Assembly: GCA_023213395.1 (NCBI GenBank)
Contig: CM041465.1
Location: 53,885,741 to 53,949,740 of the forward strand
Direction: 5' to 3'
DNA: 64,000 nucleotides
From: Cycas panzhihuaensis
Lineage: Eukaryota; Cycadophyta
Part shown: positions 33,579 to 45,702 of the stretch, piece by piece
Layout: every line of letters starts with the position of its first letter
Position numbering within the stretch: position 1 is the first letter of the stretch
The notes under the pieces: model-generated
Database searches by the model: none
Seen by the model: the letters and a program-made list of their open reading frames with translations, nothing else
Told to the model about the DNA's origin: nothing
Translations under genes and position numbers: made by a program

Positions 33579-36062
33579 TGAAACGCTCGCTACGGGGCCG
33601 TGATCCTACGTCTAGCAAAAAGGTATAAGAATGCACTGTGCTAACTAAGCTAGGCAGCGAGGACCTCACCTCGCAGGGTGTCCATGCACTGAAGTGTGGA
33701 TTCGGGACTGCAAGGTGCCTAGTTGCTTCCAGGTAGCCGTGCAAAAACAAGGCCTTCCTACCCTTCGGATGGCCGGGAAGGAGAGGGAATGCCTTGCACG
33801 TTGCGTCTTCTCAAGGCAATGAGAAGGCAACGAACAGGAGGGCAACTAACTAATATGCAAGCAAATGCGGTAAAAGGAACGACGGAGGGGCGGCTCAGAT
33901 ACGATGCAAACAAGCTATCTATGCTATGCTACATAAAGCTAAAAATAATGCAAGAAGATGAATGCCTTCCCTTTTTCCTTTATGTTCTTTTACAATTTCC
34001 TAACTACTCAGGCAAATGCATGAAAAGGAAACAATGTAAAAGGGTATACACAGAAAGTGAGGGGAATACCTGGATCCAACGCTTGAATGGAGGTGCGGCT
34101 CGTCTCTCTAAGTCTCGCTCCTTCTTTCTCCGTTCTCCGCGCATGCAATGCCGATCGGCGGTAGTTGCCGGAAGTGATAGAAGAGGGGTTCACTTACCTT
34201 CCCTTGAGCATGCAAAACTAAATAAAATGGAAGAAAGCTTGAAACTAAAGATAGAGAGGTACTACGCGGGGAACTAACCAGCAATGGGCTTGTCCTACGT
34301 ATCGCTCCGCCAATGCGCGATCCTGCAAACAGGTAAGAAGGACACCTTCCTCTCGGGAGATAGGCCACAAGATATACCAAGAAATATGTATGTATAAACT
34401 GAAATCAACTAAAACTAAGATCTCAACTAAGCATAGGAATATAACCGAATGAAATAACAGTATACAAGAAACACTCACACCACCATGTATCATGAAAACA
34501 TATGAAATGGAACTGAGTATAGCCTCGAGATGGCTAACTCACCCACGGGAGACCTCCACGGAACTTGAGAAGGAAAACTAGTTGGCAATGAAGTAGTGAC
34601 GGGTATCTATGCCAACCAGAAAGCTCTAACCAGATCTCCTAAACCCCCTTAGCCCATTCCCGAAGAAAGTGTGGATGGTAAAGGGAAAGAGGACAAGGGA
34701 CGGAACCCTTGGGGAGAAGAGGCGTGATAGGGGATGAACCCCACCTACCTCCTTCAAATCCTCGTATATACACCTTTACACCGGCTAACTTAGGAAATGG
34801 TGAAAGAGCTAGCTTAGGGAAAATGGATGGGCTCCAAAGAAACAACAGGAAGGTACCTCTAATCTAGAGCAATACTATGGGGAGAACTGTAGCTAACTAG
34901 GACCACATTCATTTAGAAGCAAAAGAAATAAAATAGAAAAAAAGAAAATGAATTACTTTGCAAGCAAAAATAAGCAGTACCTTGTATGGGAAGATTAAGC
35001 ATGCACTTTGCCACTTGGAATAGCAGCAATAGATAACATATAGAAATTTGGTTATGAGTAGTTCTTGCAAGGGTATGGATGAAGGAAGGTCCTTGTAAGT
35101 TTGGAGCTTTGGAGTTGATTCTTGAAGCAGCTTTTGGGGTGAAGAAATCTCTTGAATCCTTGAGCACCTGCAAAGAAGAATAGAGCTTGTTGTGGAGAGT
35201 AGTAGGGGGCAACAATGGCCCTGCAAAATCCAGCTGATGGCAGCCCACTTCACCTTTTCCAGTTGCTATGTATGAAGTTTTCTATTTCTGTGTGTTTTCC
35301 TTGTGTCAAAGTTAGAAATTCTCCTTAGAAGTTTGAAAAAATGGGCAAAAGATCTGAAAAATGGGGAGCAAAATCCCCTTTATCCCTTGTTCACAGCAGG
35401 TGAAAGTTGGGGATGTCAGGGCAACTCGAACCAATCAATGCCATGCTGCAGTTTCACGAAAAAATAGAAACTGTCACGTTGTTCTCTTTTTTTTTTAATT
35501 TCAAACAGTCGTACCGTGGCAAACTCTGCATCTTTGCGGCAAACTCTACTGATCGCTAAGTTCTGATGGTATCAGGCTAGTATCAAAAAAAGAGAAAAAC
35601 GAGCAGAAATGTCAGGTTTTGGAGCAAAAATCAAGGCTAAACATAAGTTAGAGCGGTGAGGAATGCCTGTGCAATGGGCAAGTACCCAAAATAATGCAAA
35701 GAGTCCTAACTAAGGATTAAATTAGACTTAGGAAGGACTGCAACATAAGCAACATGTCGTAACGAGAGCAAATAAAACTGACGAGAACATCCTGGGGGAC
35801 CGTGGAGGCAACGTGGGTGGCTGTGCGCCATACGGGGTGTAGCATTCACTGAGGAATGCCCCCGCTGTGAGTCGTCATAGGTTGATGGTGTGCCGTAGGC
35901 ACATGCATTATGAGCAAGTAGAAAAGTAATGTGTGCAAGCAGGCATATGTCAAGCAACCTACTCTAAATAACCTCAATCAACCATGGGCAAGAAAAGTAA
36001 GAAAATATACCTGAACAAACCTGCGTCGATGCATCTCGATTCCATTCCTAGTAGCTGAAACA
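33579..36062 (-). repeat. Element C 3' LTR
   Basis: 2484 bp; on the minus strand it runs TGTTTCAGCTACTAGG to GAGCGTTTCA. Matches A's 3' LTR closely. The U3 inverted repeat is at about 35441-35483 (GCAGTTTC / GAAACTGTC). Confidence 0.9.
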
Positions 36063-36416
36063 TCGCCTTGGCGTGAGCCTCACTACTCGGAAGCGTAACG
36101 TGATGGCGAATGCTGACAATCAAAGATATGAGTAGCACATGCATGTATATATATAAAAATAATAAAGAGCAGCACGTGGACCAAGGGCATAGGCAAGTGT
36201 TGTGGCGGGATGCGTGGACAAGGGAGATGAAGACGAGGACAACGTAGGGGCTGCCTATGCATCGTCTAACATTGACCTGTAACTGAAATAAGCAAGTAAA
36301 AAGGGATGCCCCCATTGCCGAAGTGCAACGTGAAGTAGAAGGGCATCCAGCAAATAGAGCAAGCACATCTAACTAATAGCAACCAGAGACTTGGGCATAG
36401 GCTGGCCAGGCAAGCC
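36063..36416 (-). other. Element C 3' untranslated region and polypurine tract
   Basis: GCCAAGGCGA (minus strand) at 36063-36072 is the decayed polypurine tract next to the LTR. The rest matches A 29071-29418. No gene seen. Confidence 0.7.
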
Positions 36417-36830
36417 TCAGGGGCAGTCGTCTGGAAGAGGGAGGCGACACTCAAGGATGAGGCAGACGAGGCTGTCGGCCTCAGCATTGAGGTGCCTAGG
36501 GATATGTTGAATATCCACTGATGAGAAACAAGCCAGAAGAGACCTGGCAGCAGATGCGAGGGTTCTCAGGCGAGGGCATCGCACCTGGGTGAGATGGGAC
36601 ACCACAACCTGAGAATCGTAAAATAACACGATGGACCCGTGATGGAAACAGAGAGCATCGGTAAGGGCTTCAATAACGGCCGTGTACTCGGCTTCGTTAT
36701 TGGTAGCCTCGGGAAGAAAGACCCCAGAACGCAAGAAATCGTGTCCGGAGGGGCTGCGAAGAATCCACGCAGCGGTGGAAGGTCCGGGGTTGTCGCGACT
36801 TCCACCATCGGTAAAAACGAGAAGAGACAT
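36417..36830 (-). CDS. Separate archaeal-type RNase H (aRNH) of element C, intact frame
   Basis: 137 residues, unbroken, three shorter than A's copy (Q-V-Y lost in the LTQVYQVRCP region). Catalytic acids are kept: FTDGGSRDNPGP, NNEAEYTAVIEAL, FYDSQVVVSHL, NAEADSLV. The A/C differences are scattered but leave the active site alone. The pyrimidine tract and CTGCCCAG upstream are the same as in A. Together with A this argues for selection on the ORF before insertion, or for recent insertion of both. Confidence 0.88.
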   Translation of the reverse strand: MSLLVFTDGGSRDNPGPSTAAWILRSPSGHDFLRSGVFLPEATNNEAEYTAVIEALTDALCFHHGSIVLFYDSQVVVSHLTQVRCPRLRTLASAARSLLACFSSVDIQHIPRHLNAEADSLVCLILECRLPLPDDCP

Positions 36831-37358
36831 GTCTGAACACTAAGCTCTGGGCAGCAAACAAATAGTAATGAAAGTAAAAGAAAGACTCAGATGGCGAGCA
36901 AGAAGGTGGCTGAGAAGGGTAGGAGGACCTAGTAATGAGGTTACCTAAGAATGAAAGTAAGCAATCTGGCCACTGGTTGAGAGTGGGCGGAGAAAAGACA
37001 CCCTGGAGTGCCAAAGGTTGCTTTGGGAAGCAAAACATGCCCCCGGATGGGGGAGCACTTCCCTTGGGGACCCCAGGAGCGAGAAAGGGCTGCAAAAACG
37101 AGTCCAGGGCGGCAAAATGAGCCAAATGAGTATAAACTCGAGTATGCATGGGAGTAGCGCGTAAAACGATGCAAAAGGGCCCTGGCAAAAGTGCGATAAT
37201 GAGGCGCCATAAATGCCCTTGCAAGAGAAGGAAAAAAGGGTGTCCATGGAGCACAATGGGCGACAGGGCCAGAAGGAAATGGCTATCAGGGCAACGAGAC
37301 GGTCCCAACAACTGTCGCGGAGCCAGGAACGAAAGAAGTGCCCGTCAGGGCCCCCGCC
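36831..37358 (-). promoter_or_regulatory. Conserved non-coding block upstream of aRNH (C)
   Basis: Counterpart of 28120-28647 in A. Contains the GAGTTTATACTC block near 37115-37140 with one change, and CTGGGGTCCCCAAGGG. Short open frames here are not conserved in E. Confidence 0.5.
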
Positions 37359-37366
37359 TATATAAG
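37359..37366 (+). promoter_or_regulatory. TATA box of the PMD gene, element C
   Basis: TATATAAG, about 70 bp upstream of exon 1, matching A and E positions. Confidence 0.7.
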
Positions 37367-37429
37367 GAAAATGAATAAAAACTGGGTTCATTTTCACCGG
37401 CTCTCGTACGAATCCAGAGCCTTTTCCTT

Positions 37430-39947
37430 ACGACGCAGAGCGCTACCCGACTTCGGAGGCACGCAGGAGACGATCCGAGCATCGGATTCAAGCATAGAGA
37501 CAGCCGTTGCGATCGCGGGGACAAGATGGCGACGGTCATGCCAGATCCAGTGAGTGGATCTCACGAAACCCTTACCATTTCAAAGTTCAAAATTTATTGC
37601 TTTTTAATTAATTTTTAATGCTTTTTATGCCCCTTATGGGCAATTGGAGGCCTCTCAGAGTCTGAATTGGACCCCGAAAGAGGCGGGGACCTGGGCATTA
37701 GGGAGCCCTGGTCCCGGTGGGCCCCATGGGGGTCCACCACAAAAAATTTTTGGATTTTCTCGAAACCCCTTTTTGGGGGTTTATCGCCCGATCTGGTGGC
37801 CAAGATCGTGGCACCCCGATCTTGGCCGCGGGATCGCTATAGGCAAGCGATCGCCGTGAGACCCACTCCAAATTTAGTGGTACCGCTAAATTTAGAGCGG
37901 TACGTGAGCAGAAAACTAGAAAAAAATAGAAAAGGGGCCAAACAGTCCCCAAAAACAGAAAGGAAGATCAGACAGACAGCTAGGAGCCTAGATGACTGCT
38001 AGGAGGCTGACCTCGACTGACTTTTGATGATTGCAGGCAGTTACCGCGGTGGATAACCGCGAGAACGTCGGCATGCCGATACTGAGCTACTTGGAGATGG
38101 CGTCCCAAGAGGACAAGGTGACTCTGAAGAGTTGTGGCATGTACAAGGCCCTCAAGACCCCCCAGTTCGCGTCAGACTAGAGGCTCCTGGTTGATATAGT
38201 GTCACACTAGGGGCGGAGGAGTCGTGTTCACTTACCTCGGATAAGCGACATCACGATCACCCGGAGACATCGGCGGATCCTAGGGGTACCAAGGCAGGAG
38301 ACCAAGGTGGTGGGGCGTTGTCTGCAAGGTAGCACAGGGAGGCGGCCAGTTCCTCCACGAGGGGCCAGTGGGAGGCGGAGGAGCTCCCCTCCGCATACTC
38401 ATGTCTAGGATTCCTCGGTAGGAAGCTCATACTACTATGCATTCTGTTCCAGATTTCCCAGAAATAGAACTACAGGGAGATCCCCAGAGGATGGGTGGAT
38501 GCAGCGCGTCGGTGTGAGGCCAGCGAGAGGATGGACTGGGCCACTCTAGTTGCGACGAACCTCGTCGCCCAACTTGACACCATCAGGAGATCGGGCAGAG
38601 GAGGTTTTCTTCTGACCTGGTTGCGATCTTTGGTTTTTATCACTTTGTGGCGTGCTTGCCGGTGAGGGGCCATTCCCCATAGCAGGGTGGGCCCCGATGG
38701 TCCACAGGTGGCAGACGAGGCTCTGAGGGACAGAGGACCAGGCCCATGTCCGTCGTTCAGTCGATGTGATATCACTCGACCTCCTTACTATGACAGACTA
38801 CATAGCAGAGCCCTACAGAGTAGTGAGGTGGGAGAGTGATGACGGGGCGGGCGGAGCAGGAGCGCCCATCGATGACGATCACGATGATGATGACGACGAT
38901 GGGGGCGACGACGGTGATGACAAGGGAGATGGGGCTGGCCCATCATGACCTGCAGGAGAGGTAGGTCTATCACAGTTGGCAGAGGGAGCAGAAGGACCAT
39001 CCGGGACTGCCGGAGGAGGGGCAAGCCCATCAGGAGCTACCGAGACGAGCAGGGTGGCCAAGACCAGGGGGCGCAGACTACGGATCGTGAGGAGATCCGG
39101 AGAGGCAAGGGTGGAGCTAGTCCCTGCTAGAGACGAGGTAGAGGCAGAGGACATACCAGACGATGAGGTACCTGCAGCTGGCGGAGGGCCAGGAGACGAG
39201 GATGTCGCCCGAGCAGAGGAGCCGGCGGCCACGGCAGGTGAGACCTAACTGTTTCCTTAGTCGTTTAACATCCAGATAGATCTTTGATTTCACTTTCATT
39301 ATGGTATGTAGTGAGGATATACACTGACACACAGCATGTTACATTGACAGGAGTTGCAGAGGTCCGGAGACTGGTGGAGGCCATGGTGAGGGAGATGTTC
39401 CCTCAAGTCTACGTAGAGGGGCAACTGCCCATCCAGGCAGAGGATGCACCTGAATCAGCAGGAGCCTACATGCAGGCATTCGCCCCACTAGTGAGGGCGA
39501 GAGACGTCTGGGCTGCAGAGACCTAGGAGCACATGGCATTCCAGGGACAGCTGCAGCGAGAGCTCGACGCAGCCAGAGGTGAGCGGGATGAGCTTCGCGG
39601 ATGATTCCAGGTCTTAGAGGCTCAGAGCGGGCTAGGAGGAGATGCGAGGCGGCACACTTGATCTAGAGGCGCCTTAAGGTAACGGAAGAGAAGTTTAGAG
39701 CTATAGAGGAGGGACTCCAAGGTGAGAGGGATCGCATCCAGGTCCACTACGACCAGCTAGTGGCACAGATGGTCTCGAGGTCGAGCAGGAGCCGAACCCA
39801 CACACAGACAGCCACGACCGAGGCAGCCTCGGGGCCGAGGGAGGCGGGCGGGCGGCTCGCGGAGGCCCGGAGGAGCCTCGCGAGGATGTGGTCCCAGGAG
39901 AGGATCACCTGAGGCCAAGTGATGGCACCCCAGGATCAAGACAGTAG
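37430..39947 (+). pseudogene. PMD gene antisense to element C, spliced copy
   Basis: Exon 1 about 37430-37549; the ATG used in A is ACG here, so either the start is lost or translation began at the ATG of MATVM (37524). Intron 1: 37550-38036, GTGAGT...TTGCAG, 487 bp as in A. Exon 2: 38037-39237 (VDNRENVGMPILSYLEMASQ, RRILGVP, ERMDWATLV, then an acidic run DDDHDDDDDD-like at about 38873 and KTRGRRLRIVRRSGEAR). Intron 2: 39238-39350, GTGAGA...TGACAG. Exon 3: 39351-39947, coiled-coil tail (QLQRELDAARGERDELRG). TAG codons in exon 2 and exon 3 and several indels break it. Joining the exons keeps phase 0 at intron 1, as in A. Confidence 0.8.
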
Positions 39948-40083
39948 TAGTAGAGATGGAGATGTACATATATGGTTTTGACGGGAAAGCGCGGGCCTCC
40001 GGGGGGTCATATGTAGGCTCACATGATTGTACCCCCCTATAAGGATCCCAACTTCCCACATGCATGATGTACTATGACATTTT

Positions 40084-40117
<34 letters not shown>

Positions 40118-40564
40118 GGGGTAATTGGAACCCCATTTTGACATGAAATAGTGTGTATCATGTATGATAGAGATAGCATGTATGATTTACTTTTGTAAAT
40201 GAATGATTTGTATGTTGTAGATGTAAATATGTAAATATGTTTATATGAGTATGTGAATATGTTAATATGCAGATTTTTGTTGATAATATGCATATGTTTC
40301 CTTCCATGTATGGCCATATGTCTAACAGGAGCACACACGTCCTTTATGTGAGAGGTGATCGAGAGGTGTGAGGTTAGAAATAGAGCGACATGCGTCCACG
40401 GAGGAGCATAGCGGAATATCGAAGAAGCAGCGGACATGAGAGGGGAGTGACGATACTCCACAGCGTCGTCCTAGTCAGGGGATGCCCAAATAGGAGGACA
40501 AAGGTTCCCAAGGGCACACGGGAACGCAGGTTCCGCGGGAGGAACCGGAAGAAGAAACGAAAAT
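39948..40564 (+). other. Spacer between PMD gene and pol in element C, with TA microsatellite
   Basis: A perfect TA run lies at 40086-40113; A has a short TA run at the same place and E a longer one at 48811-48831. The rest is the AT-rich spacer and stem-loop 2 (GTTCCC / GGGAAC, at about 40503-40524). No gene seen. Confidence 0.7.
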
Positions 40565-40631
40565 CCACCTTAAATTGCCATTCTACCCGTGGTTGGGAAG
40601 AATGGGAATAATTTAAAATGGTAGTTTAGGC
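40565..40631 (-). repeat. Stem-loop 1 after pol in element C
   Basis: On the + strand CCACCTTAAATTGCCATTC ... GAATGGGAATAATTTAAAATGG. Single copy, about 40 bp past the pol stop at 40668. Confidence 0.85.
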
Positions 40632-40667
40632 TCGTTTCGGAGCACGGTGGAGAAAAGAGTGGAAAGA

Positions 40668-41760
40668 TCACACGTAAAACTTCTTGAGGAACTTTCCATT
40701 GACTGCTTTCTCAAATTTGAAGCCATCTAAGGTGGCGATCTTGTATGCGCCGTTATCGAGGCTTTCGAGAACGACGAAGGGGCCTACCCATTTGTGCCCG
40801 AATTTGGCCAAGTGATCGTAAAGGTACTCCAATTTGAGGACGTGGTTCCCGGGGTACAAAGGACGAGCACAAAGACGTTTGTCGTGTGTCCTTTGCAAGC
40901 GGGCTTTCGAAGTGAGGCTCGCTTGATAAGCCGCTAAGCGCTTCTCATCCAGGGCTTCAAGGTCTAGGAGGCGAGCCTGGCGAATAGACTCCTCATCGAT
41001 GAGGCCTCGAAGGGAAACCCGAAGAGAGGGGATCTCCACTTCCAATGGGAGTATCACCTCGGTTCCGTAGACTAACGAGAATGGGGTCATTCCGGCAGCC
41101 GTGCGGATGGAAGTGCAATAAGCCCATAGAGCAGAAGGGAGTTGGATATGCCAGTCTCTTTGAGACTGGGCAATGGTTTTCTTCAAAATGCCGACGAGCG
41201 TTTTGTTGAAAGATTCAACTTGCCCGTTCGCTTGGGGGTAATAAGGGGATGACGTCTTATGCGAGATCTTGAATTTCTCGCACAATTCATTCATTTCCTT
41301 ATTACAGAAGGAAGTTCTATTATCCGTAATTAGAACATCTGGAATTCTGAAACGACAGATAATATGCTGGTAGACAAAGGTGGCTATCGTCTTGCCAGGG
41401 GTAGTGGACAGGGGGATTGCCTCTGCCCATTTAGTGAAGTATTCAGTAGCATTTAAGATATATTTATGTTGTGCAGAAGATGGCGGCGATATAGCCCCAA
41501 TGAGGTCTAAGCCCCATTGAGAAAAAGGCCATGGAGACACGATAGGGTGCAATGCCTCGGAAGGTATGTGAGAGACATTGGCGTGCTCCTGACATCGCCA
41601 ACATCTAAGGGCACAAGCGTGGGCGTCCTTGAACAAGGACGGCCAGTAATGGTCCATGCAGAGGATCCTTTGGGCCATGGATTGGCCCCCAAAGTGGCCC
41701 CCACAAATGCCATGGTGGCATTCGCAAAGTATTTGGTTCGCTTAAATCGGGGACGCAGTG
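40668..41760 (-). pseudogene. int: Element C integrase
   Basis: Open from 41678 to the stop at 40668 (336 residues). Contains LRCWRCQEHAN of the zinc domain, D in WGLDLIGAISPP, D in LITDNRTSFCNKEM, E in GQVESFNKTLVGIL, and the C-terminal HKWVGPFVVLESLDNGAYKI ending KKFYV. The spacing of the last D and E fits D,D-35-E. The upstream ECHH part is shifted at about 41700-41750. C-terminus without chromodomain. Confidence 0.85.
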
Positions 41761-42230
41761 ACGAGGATCCCATCGAAAGATCTCTTGTACAACACTCCAT
41801 CCACAAGGAAGTGTTGCCTAGCAGTGGCGCGGATACGTGACCTAACCTTGTTACTGGCTTCAGGGCGATATTCTTGCTGAGTCAGATATCGCACAATGTT
41901 ACCATACCACTCGCTGTCAGCGAGTGGGTGAGGAGAAGTATCTTGGACGGTCATAATAGACTCGTCCGGGAAAGAGTCATCAACAGGAACGCTGCTCGCG
42001 TTGGGAATGGTAGCATCAGCTAATTGCTCTACTACTACCATTCCCTTCTTCGACTTCCTATTAATAACTTGCAAGTTGAATTCTTGAAGCAGGATGGCCC
42101 AACGGCCCGCCCTACCTGTCAAATCTGAATGGGTAAGTAACGCAAGGGATCGGATTGAACGATCACCTTGGTCGTATTGCCGAGAAAGTAATGCCTGAAC
42201 TTCTTGGTTGTATGGACCAGGGAGAGGCAT
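41742..42230 (-). pseudogene. Element C RNase H-integrase connection
   Basis: Matches A 5800-6170: LTHSDLTGRAGRWAILLQEF, LQVINRKSKKGMVVVEQLAD and YLTQQEYRPEASNKVRSRI. A frame change at about 42120 separates it from the RT frame and another at 41750 from integrase. Confidence 0.8.
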
Positions 42231-43459
42231 TCCTTTTCGGCGGGGGGATAGTTCAATTCAGCGGCAACGAGAGTGCGGATGATGAAATAAATGGCCCTCT
42301 CGGTTCCTGAATCGTCCTCCTGTGCGAGCATTGTGCCCAGGGATTCGTCGATTCTTAGGGTGTATAGGATGAAGGGCCTGTCGAGCGAGGCGCCCGGTAG
42401 GGAAGCGAGAGCTTCCTTGAGTCCTACGAAGGCCTTTCGGATCTTGTCTGACCAAACAAAAGGGCCTCCTTTCTTCAATAGGTTCGTAAGAGGCTTGGTG
42501 TTTATGGCGAAATTTACCAAGAAATGCCTCAGAAAACCAAGTCTGCCTAGAAATGACTTAATTTGTCGTTGGGTCCTAGTCCACGACATGTCAAGGATTG
42601 CCTTGACTTTTTTTGGATCGATTTGGATTCCTTGCTGGGACACGAGGAAACCCAAGAGTTTGCCTGAGATGATGGCAAACACGCATTTCAACGGGTTTAG
42701 GCTAACGTGATACTTGCGGCATCTTGTAAAGATGGCGCGCAAGTCAGAGGGATGATGGGCTCTGGTATGTGAAAGGCCCATCATATCGTCCATGAAGACC
42801 TCCAATATATTGTTGATGAGGTCGTGAAAGATAAAATGCATGGCTCTTTGGTAAGTAGTCCCTGCATTCTTAAGACCAAAGGGCATTGCCTTGTAGGCAA
42901 AGGTACCCCATGGCGTAGTGAAGGCCGTCTTATGGCGGTCTTCGGGAGAAATCTGAATCTGGTTATAGCCGGAGAAGCCGTCCATCAAGGACATAACTTT
43001 GAATCCAGCTGTACGATCAATTATTTGATCTATGAAGGGAAGAGGAAAGTTGTCCTTAGGACAAGCATTGTTTATGTCACGAAAATTAACACAAATACGA
43101 ATGGTCCCGTTCTTCTTAGCAACAGGAGCGATATTCGATACCCACTTCAGTTAATCAATGGAAGAAATGAGTCCTGCGTCCAGAAGCTTCTTAACCTCCA
43201 TCTTAACGGCAGCTGAAAGCTTCGAGTGAAGGGGACACTGCTTCTGATGCATTGGGTGAGCATCAGGAAAGGTCGTAAGGTTATGCGTGACGATGGAGGG
43301 GTCAATGCCCTTCATATCCGAGTAGTCCCACGTGAATACATCACGGAATTCCCAAAACAGGAGGGAGTATTCCCTCACTTCGTCAGGAGTACACTCCGCT
43401 CCTACCTTGATGACCTTGTCCGGGGCAAGGACTATGTCCTGAGTTGCCCCCATGTACAT
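42119..43459 (-). pseudogene. pol: Element C reverse transcriptase and Ty3-type RNase H
   Basis: RT boxes: DAGLISSID then a TAA at about 43153, LMDGFSGYNQIQISPEDRHK (43,0xx-42,930), MPFGLKNAGTTYQRAMHFIF, VFMDDMMGLSHTRAHH. Then the RNase H part DRPFILYTLRIDESLGTMLA, AELNYPPAEKECLSLV and VIVQSDPLRYL. The first catalytic RNase H Asp is not obvious (ILYTLRIDES), so this RNase H is probably weak, which would make the separate aRNH useful. One stop in 1.3 kb. Confidence 0.85.
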
Positions 43460-44232
43460 GGCATTCCCCTCCTCGAAATGGAGGGAGGCGAGATCAACCG
43501 GAAGGGAGGAGACGGAAGAAGGGATTGGTCAGCTAATGTGGACCCAATTGCTAAGACCTTTTGGTGGCCAAGCTCGTGGTGACCAGGAGGCAAACTAGGC
43601 ATGGAACCTGCTAAGTGTTCCAGCAAAGCCTCATCGTCTTTGAAGTAGTCCACCCCATGGATGACCTGACTTCGAATGGACGAGGCACAAGATAGCGCAG
43701 GAGCGATAGAATCGGTATGGCCTGAAAACTGCCCATCATCCCTAAGAGACTCTGAAAGAGAGTCAAAGAAAGGTCCCTCGTAAAAAGCTAGAGGGAAACT
43801 CTCAACATCATCACCTACGGGAGGTGATGGGATGGAAGAGCCAGGACCGTGATGATCAACATGTGCAATGTCATGTGACATGTGAAAATGACCAGGCTCT
43901 ACAACAAAAGGGGTCATAGGAGGAAACCTAAGACTAGGAGGATGCCCCACACTAGTGCGGAGGAATGAAATTGGGTGAGGACGATCCTCATCCTCGCTAT
44001 GGGACCAGTCATCGTCAAACATGGCAAGGTACCCATAGCTCCTGACACCAATGGGGGCAAAACGCGTCCGTCGGGGAGAAGAAGATATGGGATCTTCTTC
44101 ACGGTGAGGAATCGAGTTCAATGGAGCAAACTGAGACATGGTCGGAAGGGTGTTTGTTTCCCTTCGTATGGCCATAGCTTGCCTGAGCGGAAGGCCTAGC
44201 TTGTTTGGCGAGCGATCGCTCGCGAGAGACAA
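43432..44232 (-). pseudogene. Element C protease-RT linker
   Basis: Acidic, Ser/Pro-rich segment open for 266 residues: RFAPIGVRSYGYLAMFDDDW, SHDIAHVDHHGPGSS, VIHGVDYFKDDEALLEHLAG. Same layout in A and E. Function unknown; it may form part of the RT N-terminus. Confidence 0.75.
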
Positions 44233-44235
44233 CTT

Positions 44236-44658
44236 TCATTTGCCCGTTATGGACAAATTTAAGTTGCCCCAATGGGTAGAACACACGGCTCCCATTTGGT
44301 CAAGCCATGGTCGACCCAGAAGCAAGTTGTAATCAATATCAACATCGAGGACAACGATGTTAGTAACGACAGTCTTATCCTCGAGGGTAAGGGGTATCGA
44401 GACAGATCCTAAGGGAGTCTTCTCACTACCGTCATAACCCTGACAACGCCATGGAATAGGTTCCAAGGCAGAAATACCAAGCTCTTGCATAACACGTAAG
44501 GGCATGGCATTGACGGAAGAACCGTTGTCCACGACGGTTCTTCGTAACGTACAATCAGGAGTATCTATGGTAATGGTGAAAGGGAAGTTCCACTGGCGTT
44601 CCCTTCCACTGGATGCGGGAAGATCCCTAGGATCGAAAGAGATAACGGGTTCACAGCC
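44236..44658 (-). pseudogene. Element C protease
   Basis: VVDNGSSVNAMPLRVMQELG with the D-x-G-S-S-x-N active site, LEDKTVVTNIVVLDVDIDYN and LGRPWLDQMGAVCSTHWG. A missing G at about 44270 shifts the frame after WG. A stop at 44659 separates it from gag. Confidence 0.82.
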
Positions 44659-45702
44659 TTAGGTTGTGCCCAAGGCATGAACGGATGTGTCATTCGATCC
44701 TAGAGCTTCCAAGAGGAGCACTCGTTGCTCGGGGCAACTTCTCAAGACGTCCATGATGGACATCTCGGTAGCCACAGTGAGAAGCTCTTCGACTACAGAG
44801 AAGGGCTTACCCCTCCCTATGGGTTGGGTAAAGGCTCTCCTAAAGTCGAATCTACCAGGGCAGATGGGAATGCTCTTGGGAAGTGCGGGAATCTCTAGAG
44901 GAACGACTTCCGGAGGGGGATCGAGTTGGGAGGTGGACGTGGAGGCGCCTGTTGCCTCCTTCGCGGCTTGAGACCGAGTCAACGCGTAAAGGGGAGTGGT
45001 CTCAAGCATTTGGATCACCTTGTTTCCCTTGTTAAGGGACCGCAAAGGTGATGGAGCATGGCGGTCAGGGGAGCATGAAGGGGAAGATGGCCTTCGCACA
45101 CCCTTCCCTCTGCCATGCGAAGGACGAGAATCGGGGGATCTATCCCGATTTCGATTGTTCCTTTGATGAACATCACGACCACGTTCCCCATGCTTGGGGA
45201 ACGGGTCTCTATGAACGGGTTGATCGAGGTTAGGCCTCGATGCCCGCCTAGGGGATGAATCGCGCGGCGGGGCGTCGCGTGGGTGTTGTGCCCTGCAACG
45301 CGAATCGTCATGGAAACACTCCCCGTCGATGGAACACCACCTCTTCTCAAGGGGAGGATCGATCCTCCTTGCTTGAGAAGGCTGGGTGTTACCCCCTTTG
45401 GGGGGCATCGCACGAGAAGCTTGCTGAACTGGTTTATGGGAGGTCGGCGATGAAGGAGGTTGGAGTTTAAGCTCCTTCATCGTGCGCTCAAATGAGCGAA
45501 TAGCGGAGGTAAGAGGATCTAGGGTCCTCTCAGTCAGATGAGAGGTGGACCTAGCGGGCTGTGAAGGTTTGGTTTCCTTCGCTGGGGGAGGTGCCTCACG
45601 ACGTTGTGAGGGCTTAGGAGGTTTCTTGAGTCCAGCTTGGATCTCAATGGCCTCCAACGCCAAGCACTTCGTAATCGCGGAGTCACATGTGGTTGCCCCC
45701 AT
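44659..45702 (-). pseudogene. gag: Element C gag, 3' part
   Basis: Open for about 348 residues. Starts abruptly at KMGATTCDSAITKCLALEAI because everything upstream is deleted. The finger motif reads WCSIDGECFHDDSRC, so its His is replaced by Asp. Then an Arg/Ser-rich nucleocapsid-like tail and MSIMDVLRSCPEQR. The open frame extends past 45702 into E sequence, which is a fusion artefact. Confidence 0.82.

Larger units (their letters stand above)
33579..45702 (-). mobile_element. Element C: Tat retrotransposon, 5' truncated
   Basis: Minus-strand element nested in E's gag. It keeps part of gag, protease, RT, RNase H, integrase, one stem-loop 1, the PMD gene (reading on +), an intact aRNH ORF and the 3' LTR. 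Its 5' LTR, primer site and the first 1.5 kb of gag are deleted at 45702. Same subfamily as A, with the best preserved Tat pol in the window: RT boxes and the integrase D, D, E are all present, though stops and shifts remain. Confidence 0.85.

Noticed and set aside
34909-35253. Two overlapping 111-114 residue frames in C's LTR
   Set aside because: Both lie in LTR sequence, in different frames, with no homologue in A's LTR frame.
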